Positions 54,856 to 64,000 of a stretch of 64,000 bases of DNA are shown in pieces. The notes under the pieces were generated by a model. It searched no databases. It saw only the letters and a program-made list of their open reading frames with translations, and was not told the DNA's origin. Numbering within the stretch: the first letter of the stretch is position 1; each line of letters begins with the position of its first letter. Position numbers and translations under genes: made by a program. Origin of the DNA: Phytophthora sp. 'mugwort' (taxonomy: Eukaryota; Oomycota; Peronosporomycetes; Peronosporales; Peronosporaceae); assembly GCA_033558025.1 (NCBI GenBank), contig JAUCEF010000018.1, positions 1,674,001-1,738,000 on the forward strand, in the 5' to 3' direction.

Positions 54856-56323
54856 AAAGCTGAATAACAGAATCATAGCGAACGCTCCAACAAAGCGAAT
54901 TGCTCGAAGCAACCAAAACTAGATCACGGCAGACCAAGCGAAAACAAAATCGAAGAAACTGAAGACGAAGAACCACAAAGAACAAGTTGCTAAGACAGCC
55001 TCATGTCGGATTCACGTACCTATAGGCGTTGTCTCCACAGGGAGACCGCAGCGTACTGCTTCAGCAATGGCGGTACAGTTCACATTAGAGGAATAATTAC
55101 ATGTATTATTTCAATATGAAATTTGCATGCCCACAAACTCTGCGCCCTCTAGTTTTCTAAATGTATGGAATATACAGTCCAGATATTTCTACAAAGGTGA
55201 AATAACCTCTATCTTTCCAAAGTATTTGTGGGTAGCTTCCAGAACGGCGGTGTCGGGATCTTTATCGACACCATTCGCGTGGCACAAATCGTGGACAGCA
55301 TTTACCAAATTTCTATAAGCAAGATGGGCCTTACGAAGTCCCGCCTCTGCAATTCGGCCGACGGCGCGTCTGAATCCGATACAAGCTCGGGAGGGAATTG
55401 GATTGTGCCCATTGCAACAGCGTACCCATCAGTGACTCTGGAACACACAGCTGCAGCATTTCATCTACGTTTCTTGCTCTGTCCTTGACACGCGCTAAGA
55501 GTATAGCATGCTTCACACTATGCACTGTAGACCCGATCACACCGCTTAGGCTGTCCCGATCGTAGTTGGTCCGCAGCTTGAAAAGTTGTTCTTTTGACGC
55601 AACGGTACGATAGTAGGAACATGCAATACACTTTCTTTTGTCTTTACCAGAAGAGACGAATTCTATTTGATTTCTACTTGAGCGGAGTGCTGAATCGGTT
55701 CGGTCGGTGCCGACAGCAATTTCGATTTGACTTCGGTTGAGAAAGAGTAGTACACTTTGACTCCACCCGAAGTGCGCATTTCATCTGTACTGTGGTCTTC
55801 GACTTGAGTTTGCGTCCGATTTGCAGTCTTTCATCGAGCACTCCGTTGGTAACACCTGAAAACGTAGCGTCCGGATGCTCCATCATCATTTCATCACGCC
55901 CCCGCAAAGGTACGCTGAACCAAAGTCTCCGGAGTCGTATACCACCGTGTCCGCGCAGCCATTTTGAGTCCCGATCAAATTGGTCGAAAGTAATATGTTG
56001 CGCTCTTGAGCGTATTTGCGTGCGCGATCATTGCCTCTGGTTTCCACCAGAGCTCATACAGCATTGTGTACACGCTTGGGAATTAATCGCTATGCGTCGT
56101 AGACGCAGCCCGAGCTCAAACCAGAAGTGAGTTGGTCTGAAGATGTTTGAAATGCAGATAATACGGAGTGAGATATAGTACCTCGAAGGCGCTTTTAATC
56201 AGATTGGAAGAATTACATTCTTGCACTTTTTTTTCTAGAGCGGTTATGTGTTGGAATTCATCTGACTGGGATAATTATTCCGGTGCCCATTAATAAGCTT
56301 CGTTGAGGCCCCACTCGTGATCC
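54856..56323. other. Region without a supported gene
   Basis: About 1.5 kb of mixed composition. Short frames on both strands show no domain that I recognise. Confidence 0.4.
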
Positions 56324-56835
56324 TCAAGTTGCTGGATATAGATCGACACGCCGAACAAACGAAACTCCATAAATCCAACGTAAATCACGTAACCCAAAAG
56401 CGACGCCATCAATAATTTTGTCGTAAATGAATTTCTTACCCTTCACAACGTTAATAGCAACGCAGTGGTTCACTCTCAGTGGGCTGTAGGCAGCACAAAT
56501 GTACACGCCGTTATGAAGATCCAGGATATTCAAACGCGATATCGTTTCCTTGCCACTTATACCCCCAAACAAATTCATGTCCAGGATATTCATGCTAATC
56601 TGATGACCAGTTCTTCCATCAGCAAACTTCAGAAAGCACCGAAGCTCGATGTATACGCCCGTTGAAGAGATCGACGAACCCAGGGATGCGCACTCAACGA
56701 TAAACTCGTTCGGGAGAGTAAAATCTCGCATACCAGCAATCCCTAGCATAGTTCCTGCTGTACCCAAAGCGTAAAATGCACAAAATCCACTGGGCGATGC
56801 GCCCAAGAGGTGAACATGCCCATTCCGTTAGCAGA
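56324..56835 (-). pseudogene. Cysteine-protease-like fragment
   Basis: A minus-strand open stretch without an ATG. It has SPSGFCAFYALGTAGTMLGI (candidate catalytic Cys after a small-residue loop), VNHCVAINVVKGKKFIYD (candidate His, then Asp) and aromatic C-terminal sequence. The pattern recalls OTU- or papain-fold proteases that occur as C-terminal modules of oomycete transposon proteins. The family is not certain. The frame is closed by a stop just upstream of 56835, so this is a fragment. Confidence 0.4.
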
Positions 56836-58417
56836 ACAAATAGAACGTAAAATGGGTGACGACTTCCAAGCGTCCCCGATGTTGAACGCACTGCCAAATC
56901 CGTCCTCCCTTAAACTTCTACCCAGTTCCCACGTATCATCCCAGCGGTAACCATAAGGCTCGTCACATCATTGAACGCGATACAAATATCCAGACGTAGA
57001 TTCGTCGCGGTCAACAATTGCGAAACCTAATTCGGATTCAGTGTCGCGTTAAAATTTGTGTTGTACACTCGAAGCTGGAAACTGGCGCAGACCTTAAACG
57101 TGTACTCACCAAGGGTGCCGATCCCCCATAAACTGTCGCATCATGAATCGTAATCGGAGATTTTGCAACATCCCAACGCTTTTGCAGTACACATTACAGA
57201 GGCTTTCGGTTGCAAGGGCGGGCGACGGTCGACCTGCCTACGACCAGGCAGCTTTTCGTGTTACAACAACTCTCTCGTCCTTTTGGCAACACCCTGGCCC
57301 CTCTGAGGCACGCATCGGTCGAGCCAGGGGTACCGTCATGACGATAGCATTGTAGCGCAGGATCTTGGAGGGCTGTTAATTGTCGGGGAACCCAGATTCC
57401 ATTTGAAATGGCGGATGCGCGTGTCCGGTGAGGGCTAGTGATAGGACAAGGGATAGTGGCGACAGGGCGCAGAATACAACGAATGGTAGGTACCGTGTAT
57501 TATTAGGCGGTTGTTCCCTGGCACACAATGTTAAAGGATGCCTCGGACAGCGCGAGGAAATTCGCTGGCGCTGAATTGTGCTTTCGACTGATAGATTGCG
57601 CAACGAACTTGCTATTCAGTATGGTTTGGAGCCGTGTGTATAGTCCGTCGCAAAATGTGTATAGTCCGGACCTTTCGTCGGTTCGACTGTGGGAGCGAAT
57701 TCATGTACCTGTATTCTTCCAAATGTCTGAGGCATTTCGCCAGATATCATTCCGCAACCGCATGAACATAGTGTCACTATAGTGTCGGCGAGGTGAAGTG
57801 GTACACGAACTCGAGACCTTATATCTCGTGATCCACCGGTCGGACTACTACAGAATCGGTACCTTTGTAAGGCTTTACTTCGTCCCTTTAAATTGAACTA
57901 GTGCGTTCTTCTCTATGTTGTGCTTTGCGAAATATACAAAACTTGAGTACTTTGAATAGCAAACATGTTGATTCTATGCATGAACATGCTCCACCGGCAA
58001 CATTACCAACCTCCTATAACGTACTTCTCGACCGTGCACATGATGTCCGTGGCTGCGAGGTCTTCGGAGGTGGCCAGGCGCTGCTGCTCCTGACCAATAG
58101 TGCTGGCGACGATGGCGGCGCCGGCGCGAGTTCCAGGTAAGCTTGCACTTGCTTCCGCGTCTTCTTGTATGAATCCAACCACTCGCGCAACATGATGGCC
58201 TTCAGCCGCGCAAAGATCTTCTCCCCCAAGATGGCAACAGACGATGGTGAATCCATGGCGATCCTGTTTTTGAGCTCCCCCATATCCGGTCTATTGACTG
58301 CAGCTCGAGATGATAATGGGGTGTGACGGGACGCTTCGAGAGGAACTATACTATACAAACTATTAGTGAGCAAATCCATTGGTCTGAGCGGACTACAGAG
58401 CCCGCCAAATCAATAGG
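56836..58417. other. Region without a supported gene
   Basis: No domain is recognised. Frames at 57901-58140 (+) and 58014-58379 (-) overlap each other in antisense; at most one could be real and neither is supported. Confidence 0.4.
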
Positions 58418-59020
58418 ATCCCCAAATCTGGTCACATTTTTGCCTATATCTCGGCTTATAGGGGAATTAAAATCTGCTATTTAGATATGTAATTTTTGTT
58501 ATGCATGGCAAGAGGGTACATGTTTTAACGCCTGCGATTTCAGCGTCTTTGACAGGGTCAGCATACAAATTGCCGGTTTCGGCAGCAATGACAAAATTAT
58601 AGTACTATACACCTTTTATGAACCGCAGACAAAGTTCTATATTAAAATACCGTACTTAGGGAAATAGTCGTGTTGCGCATATTCGTCTCCACTGAAAACC
58701 AGGACCTCAGCTCGAGCTAGGAAAGCGGTCGGCACCTGAAAGAGCCCAACGTTTTCTACAAGCTCGTCGAGGAACATGCAAACGGTGGGGACGGCGGTCA
58801 GCCACGAGGTAAAGGTTGGCGATGATAAAAGTTGCTGATGCGATTCAATGTTAAGGATGCGATACTGGAGCCCACTGACCAAGACGCCAGCTCCAGGCTT
58901 GCTAAGACTAGCGTAGCTAAGCCTCGTTGCAAAGCTAAGGCATCGGACAATGCCACTGTGGATGTAACTAAGGTGCTTACAGCACCTGACGCCGCTGTCG
59001 CGACGAAGGACTCGAACATT
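58418..59020. mobile_element. Pogo-like fragments joined in opposite orientation
   Basis: 58418-58799 reads, on the plus strand, as the 5' end of the pogo-like element (reverse complement of about 40115-40514, beginning ATAGGATCCCCAAATCTGG). From 58823 the orientation switches: 58823-58895 matches 40018-40095 on the same strand, and the minus strand gives SLTLNRISNFYH as in the transposase. It is therefore an inverted junction. Confidence 0.7.
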
Positions 59021-60149
59021 CGCCGGCGCCCGAACCCGCGGTTCGTCTGCAGTTCCAGGAGCCTGCCTAGCTCGGAGGTGGACTCTTATCGCCTTGTCTA
59101 CTCGGGTAAGGCCAGTGAGGACGAGGAGGACAACAAGTCACGGCAGCACCGGATCGCAGCGTGAGGGTAGGATCTATTCTCGTGATCCAACGGAGGAGAA
59201 GGCTCTGTACCCCAACAAGTCTGTTCGGACGGACAACTCTGTCGACAGAGATGCCAAGTCGGCTCCAGCGACTCGCCACTTTGCACTCGAAGAAAGAAAG
59301 GCACGAGCGAAGGCATCTAAATCCCATCAAGTCAGTGATTTTGAACCGTGCTGTTTCTCGGTCTCCTGTCAGGACTCTGACGAGTTCGAGACCAGTGTTC
59401 AGAAGCTGTGCCGCACGGGCGGCCCCACGGACTCTCCACTCTTCTATCGTGAAGAGGAGGAGGCCGCGTCTGGGGCGGACTTCCCAAGGATCGTCAATGA
59501 TCTCGATGAGCAGTAGGCGCAATCCATGCGTCACAAAATACTTCCCGCCTGATGTCAGTGCGGGGGTAGATGGCTACCTGGAGCAACTTGGTTCTCCCAG
59601 GAAGCTCATTGAAGGCTTTACCTACTCGGCGCATATGAGCGCGTCCAACCCGAACATGCCTCTTTCTTTCAGGAGAACCCCTATGCTGCAGGAGGTGTAC
59701 TTCTCCCACTCCACCGTATTCCGCTGAAGGAATTCACCAGCCTTCGCAAGAAGGCTGAGAAGAAGGGTGGGCTACACACTGTGAGGGGTTTCACTTTAAT
59801 TCGAACTGAGGAAATCTGCGCCGAAGCAGAGGTCGAAGACTTCTTTTGGCACTGGGTGTATCTCCGCGGGAATTCCGTCCAGGAACTCCAGGACGAGTGC
59901 CCTCTGGTCAGCATATTGGACTAGCGGGGGCCTTCGGGTCAAATTTGCCCACCTTGGCGACAAGCAACAGCTCAAGTGTAAGCTCCAGCGCTTGGAGCAG
60001 CGGACTCACTCCGAGCGCGGGTACGGCTCCGTTCATCGGGACGCGTACTTGTCTCGGCTGCTAAAACGCAGCGGGTGACTTACACCACTGGCGCTTCGTC
60101 TCCCAGAGGTCAACCGCTTTCGGAGTCAACCTGGGGCCGTTCGATCGGC
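59021..60149 (+). other. Unassigned open stretches, probably retroelement-derived
   Basis: Plus-strand frames (59094-59516; 59730-59930) are charged and look coding in composition, but I recognise no domain. They lie between the pogo junction and Gypsy-3 and could be part of another gag. Confidence 0.3.
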
Positions 60150-60659
60150 TGCTACGGGTTCTGTGAAGGAGGATAACCTCTCCAGCTCACAAGAAGCTCA
60201 CTCTCCCCGTGATACCGCCTCTCGTGGACCACACACACCACGTGGTAGCGGAGTGGGGGTTCCCGTCTCGGTCACGCAAGACCGGAGGAAGCCTTTGACG
60301 ACTATCCCCTAGATTCGCCCGCTTCGGCGGCGGCTTCGGGAGCTTCTCCGTCCCCTGACTCGGCCTCACCCTAATGCATCGGGACCTACGTGCCCTTCCC
60401 GAGCGTGCCCTCGCTGTGGAGATGGCGCTGGGCGTTGGACCTGGTGGACAAGCTGTCTCTGCAGCTGGACAGCAGGATCACTTCGGCCGCCTGTGGAGTC
60501 ACGTCAACTTGCAGCATCGTACAATACACGGCGAGCCAACTGCCGAGCTCGGACTGATGACGTATCGCGTCTGTCGAGCCGGTTCGACCAAGTCACTAAC
60601 GAGGTCCGTGTTACCAGGACCAGGCTGCTGAGAGCCGCAGCGCGTATCAGCAGCCATAA

Positions 60660-62600
60660 TTCTACACCCAGTGGCGGACATCGCCGTATTCGCATGGAGC
60701 CGCTCGTACGGTATGCGCCTTCGGCGTATGACCATCAGGAGTACCAGTACGGTCCATTTGCTTCTGCAGAAACTCAATCTCGTTTCGAGGAGATGCCCTC
60801 ACCTCCTCGCGGCCATCGCTGCTTCGTGCGTACCTTGAATACCGCTTCAGACGGCCCACATAAAATGTCTGGTGGGTCGTCTTCGATCTTGGCAAGTCGA
60901 TGGTGTAGGAGTTGCCATGCCTTGCCAGGACCGCAAAGGGTCCAATGAAGCGATGCTTCAGCTTGTTGCTAACAACAGCACTTACGGCCGCCAGCGGTAG
61001 GTTACAAGTATCAAGTAATGCCAGTTCCCCTTCTCTAAATGCACTTATGCTTTCTCTTCCGTGTCTGTCGGAGTACTCCTTTTGTCAATCATGTGCGTGC
61101 GCCATTGCATCACGTAATTGGCTGATGAAAATCAGCTTATTGTCTACAAAGGTCAACAGTTGTTTCTGTAAGGAGACTGGTTCAAACCAGAAACCTGGGA
61201 GGAAAGCGCCTTCCGAGCCTCTCCTCCACTTATGCCGGAAGCCCCAGGGTCATCTCAGATAGTGAGACGCATTCCAGGGCGCCTCAACCCATTCAGATAT
61301 AACGGGGTGAACCCGAACGATGCGTGAACTGTATCGTTGAGCGCAAACCCAACCATGGGCAAGTGTCCGTTTATCGGTGCGGTGCTTCCGCACAGACACT
61401 CCGTAGCGTGTCCTCAAGGACCCGATCGGACCTCGATCTGACCATCCGTCTGCCGGTGGTCCGAGATTGACATAAGCAACCTGGTTCCCAACAAGGAGAA
61501 CAGCGCCTTCCAAAGGCAGCGGTAACCCCCGATTCTCGGTCAGAGACCATGGTCTCGGGTAGATCATGATGGCGAAGCATGTTGTCTACGAACAACCATG
61601 CGGCTTGTTCGCCCGTGACCGCAGCAGGCACCGGAACAAGGTGGACCATCCTGCTCAGACGCCATACGGACACCAAAATACCGGTGTAGCCGCGTTCGTC
61701 GGCCGGTAGGCCAAAGAAGAGGCTCATCGACTTCCAGCATTCGCTGGAAATGGGCAGGCCAACGGAGCTGAGGCGTGGCCTGCAGGCTTGGCGCGCTGAC
61801 ATGTTTCGCATGTCCGGACGTACTTGGCAACCCACTTGTACATGTGGGCTCACAAAACCGTCAGCTAGATCGCATGGAAGGCCTTCTCTCGGCCAAGATG
61901 TCCATCAGAAAGCTCATCGGGCGCATCATGAAGGATATCGTATTTCAGATCCCCATTATTGCGAACAACGGTCCGCGGAGGGTCAGATGGCTCTACTCGG
62001 TAGTAAAGCAGGCCATTCACAGACTCATAAGGGTGAAGCTGAGCTCGCTGGCGAGACAAAAGCAGCTCAACTTTTGGCATCCTTGCCGGCGGTAAAATGC
62101 CACAAAAGGGGCGTAGTTTTAATACGCTTCATCTGATCGTAGAGATCTGTTGCAGCACGACTAATATCGGCGAGCTCATAGTCGTGTCGACGTGACAACG
62201 CTCCCGCAGCACATTTAGCTTGCCAGGTTTGTACACAACGCGTTTGTACTCAACGCGGAAGTTGTATTCTGCGGAGAAGGACAGTAGTCAGCAGACCGTC
62301 CGCTGCGATAAATGCGCCGAATGAACCGCAGTCAGCAAGAACGCGTGGTCAGTGAAGATCAAAAAGGGGTGATCCTAGGAGGTCTATCCTAAACATGACA
62401 AGAGCATACTTCAAGGCAAGTAGCCCCCTGTCATGAACGGGATAGTTACGTTCCGCAGTTTTTAGCTGCCGGGACTGGAACGAGATGACACGTTCGTTTC
62501 CATCATCGTCCAGTTCTAGCAATGCACAACCAATTGCATAGTCGGAGGCGTCACAGACGACGCTGAATGGTATTGAACCATCCCTTGAGCAGGGGTTGCT
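60660..62600 (-). pseudogene. Gypsy-3 RNase H and integrase, broken
   Basis: RNase H: FSVVCDASDYAIGCALLELD and NYPVHDRGLLALKYALVMFR. Integrase: DELSDGHLGREKAFHAI (zinc-binding His), YVRTCETCQRAKPAGH (zinc-binding Cys), then the core in several frames. FIGPFAVLARHGNSYTIDLP and HQTFYVGRLKRYS form the C-terminus. Many stops. Confidence 0.75.
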
Positions 62601-62704
62601 TGCGCGATATGTCGTGGAATTTTGTTACTCACGTTCATGCAAGCCTTATCGTCCCGAAGCCTCAGAGCCCATACGGTACTCCGTTACCCGTTTTTTGTGT
62701 GGAA

Positions 62705-63025
62705 CTATGTTATCCACGCCGGAGGCGACAGTGACGCCGTCCTCGGCAGTTCGATATGTCGGCGCTGCAGGAGGTACTTCGTTACCCACTTCATTGTGTG
62801 GAGCGCAAAAGCTACTCGAAGCCGCTCGTCCGAGATGAGACCAGCGCTCATCGCAATCTCTACTTCTAGGGCCCAGAAGTGGAAGTTATCTCCTTCTTTG
62901 CTTTTAAACGCAGGGACCGCCAACCGGAAGGGGTTCCGGCCCAGGAGGCTTAGGCTGGGCCACGGGTGCCTCCAGACTATTCTGATTGTGAGCAACCAGC
63001 CCACGTTCATACGTGTCGAACGCAT
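62705..63025 (-). pseudogene. Gypsy-3 gag fragment
   Basis: Minus-strand VPAFKSKEGDNFHFWALEVE and SAGLISDERLRVAFAL match the retrotransposon gag core seen in oomycete Gypsy elements. It stops short of a zinc knuckle. Confidence 0.6.
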
Positions 63026-63765
63026 TCACGAGAGCAACCTATTAGGCCGGCGTTGCCGCCGCCAAACTTCGTAGGGCTTTAAAACCCAAGGATGCATCCC
63101 ATCTTTCGAACCGACTCCCACTAGGTGTCGTCCACGTGACAAAATTCACTACGTTTCATTGTGACTCGCTTCTAGAGCCCACAGAAGATTCAGGTAATTA
63201 ATCTACTCACGTAGGCGTGGATTGACTGCATGCTACCAAGTGTGACGGGATCACACAGCACCTTGCGAGGGGAATTGTGCAGCGAGAGTATACAAACTCT
63301 TCGTGAACGACAGATTATAAGTCCCCTGGTCTAGGGTGGGCTAGTTACCAAAGTAAGATAAAATTAAAACTGAATATACATGTATTTATAGGTAATTTAG
63401 CTAGGCCTGCAATACAACCTATAAGTTACCTATAATGGGGGCCGACTGGGGAAGCTGTCACCGGAGAAGCCAATCGGCAAGGACGTCGGAATGGTTACCG
63501 GTTCAATATCGGTTCGGTTATCGGTTTGGCTACCGGTTCAGATACCGGTAAGGTCGCCGGTGGAGATATCAGTACGGATACCGGTACACAGATGGCAGGT
63601 GCCAAATCTGGGACACGGATGGTGTTGAGACCAGGTGCAAAATTAAAGATCCAGTGTTCAATGATATGGCAGTCCGGAAAGCAAAGATGAGGCCGCGACA
63701 GACCCAGGCTACGCAGAGAACGAAGAAGCGGAAGAAGTCTATGCAGGGCGCCGCGCACAGACAAG
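63026..63765. repeat. Non-coding region with degenerate TACCGGTTC repeats
   Basis: From about 63495 to 63590 there are eight or so imperfect copies of units such as TACCGGTTC, ATCGGTTCGG and TACCGGTAAGG. The rest (63060-63480) is AT-rich. Beginnings like TGTGACGGGATCACAC at 63239 resemble an LTR start but no partner is visible. Confidence 0.5.
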
Positions 63766-64000
63766 ATGGTGCTGAAGGCCACGTCGAAGATGATCAATAT
63801 CCCGCCGTTCAACGGAGCTAAATTCCTACGTGGGACCTCCGTCCAAACGAGCCTGCGAGCGATGGGACTAGCTGTCATAGACACCGGCAAGGACAAGATC
63901 GAGGCATATGAAACGCCAAGATATAGGAACTGTTGGCGGACCAAGTACATTAAAGTGCACACGATTCTCGTGGGATCGCCCGAAGACGCCCACTTGGAGA
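63766..64000 (+). pseudogene. Possible Copia gag start, cut by the window edge
   Basis: An open frame from ATG 63766 runs off the right edge. It reads MVLKATSKMINIPPFNGAKF and VQTSLRAMGLAVIDTGKDK, which fits the N-terminus of Copia gag proteins (a short lead, then F-N-G-x-x-F and a helix). Too short to be sure, and it could as well be intact as broken. Confidence 0.35.

Larger units (their letters stand above)
60150..63025 (-). mobile_element. Gypsy-3: third Gypsy element, reverse transcriptase missing
   Basis: Minus-strand order is gag fragment (63025-62705), RNase H (about 62600-62250), integrase (about 62095-61250), integrase C-terminus (about 61000-60660) and a chromodomain scrap (ELLVSWRGYPPSQN near 60185). 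Protease and reverse transcriptase are absent between gag and RNase H. LTRs were not identified. Confidence 0.75.

Noticed and set aside
58323..63260. TGTGACGGG.. starts at 58323 and 63239 as a pair of Gypsy-3 LTRs
   Set aside because: The starts are alike and spaced like LTRs, but similarity fades after about 15 bp and no target duplication is seen.
1..64000. tRNA, rRNA, CRISPR arrays, and RxLR or crinkler effector genes
   Set aside because: I looked for clover-leaf arms with the GGTTCRANYC pattern, regular direct repeats with spacers, and signal peptide plus RxLR/LFLAK motifs. No convincing case was found by eye; a covariance-model and profile search would decide.

Overview
The window looks like nuclear DNA of an oomycete, most likely a Phytophthora-like member of the Peronosporales. 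The reasons are compact genes with few, short introns (65-112 bp, GT..AG), a myosin whose tail carries a zinc-ribbon-like module and a PX domain, TCATTYY-type initiator motifs next to start codons, and a dense mix of degraded Copia, chromodomain Gypsy, Tc1/mariner, pogo-like and Mutator-like (MULE) elements. It is not bacterial: there are no operons and no ribosome binding sites.

Left gene block (about 1-19,100). In order: a myosin (412-4839, +); a PX protein that is a paralogue of the myosin tail without the motor (5260-6780, -); a five-exon secreted or lysosomal GH2 beta-mannosidase (7700-10825, -); a dead Tc1-type transposon with 226-bp inverted termini (11221-12789); a four-exon Qa-SNARE of the syntaxin-16/Tlg2 type (13371-14546, +); a TANGO6/RTP1-type HEAT-repeat protein (14672-18091, +); and one small unrecognised ORF (18547-19098, +). 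Three of these products act in membrane traffic or endomembrane biology (PX protein, syntaxin, TANGO6-like), but nothing suggests coregulation.

Right, transposon-rich block (about 20,100-64,000). A Copia element (20111-24954, 5-bp target duplication GCTCT) has its reverse-transcriptase and RNase H segments inverted, apparently each in place. It is followed by a decayed copy of pyruvate dehydrogenase kinase (PDK) exons. A chromodomain Gypsy element (26637-34005, target duplication GCGAC) is nested in the chromodomain end of a second Gypsy element (34006 to about 38150). A pogo-like DDE element (about 38900-40514) follows. The only intact cellular gene in this block is a six-exon PDK-family kinase (41222-43000, +). 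Beyond it lie two copies of one MULE family (about 44860-46449 and 53545-54855), a second MULE family (50487-52441), an inactivated Ulp1-like protease domain (about 48990-49490), a cysteine-protease-like fragment (56324-56835), a second pogo fragment, a third Gypsy element that has lost its reverse transcriptase (about 60150-63025), and possibly the start of another Copia gag at the right edge.

The layout is a gene-dense compartment next to a repeat-dense one, as described for Phytophthora genomes. The most unusual signals are the inversions inside the Copia element together with a perfect 27-bp foldback in the same element, the foldback repeats directly upstream of the beta-mannosidase start codon, the motor-less myosin-tail paralogue next to its parent gene, and the intron-retaining PDK pseudogene lying upstream of the intact gene.
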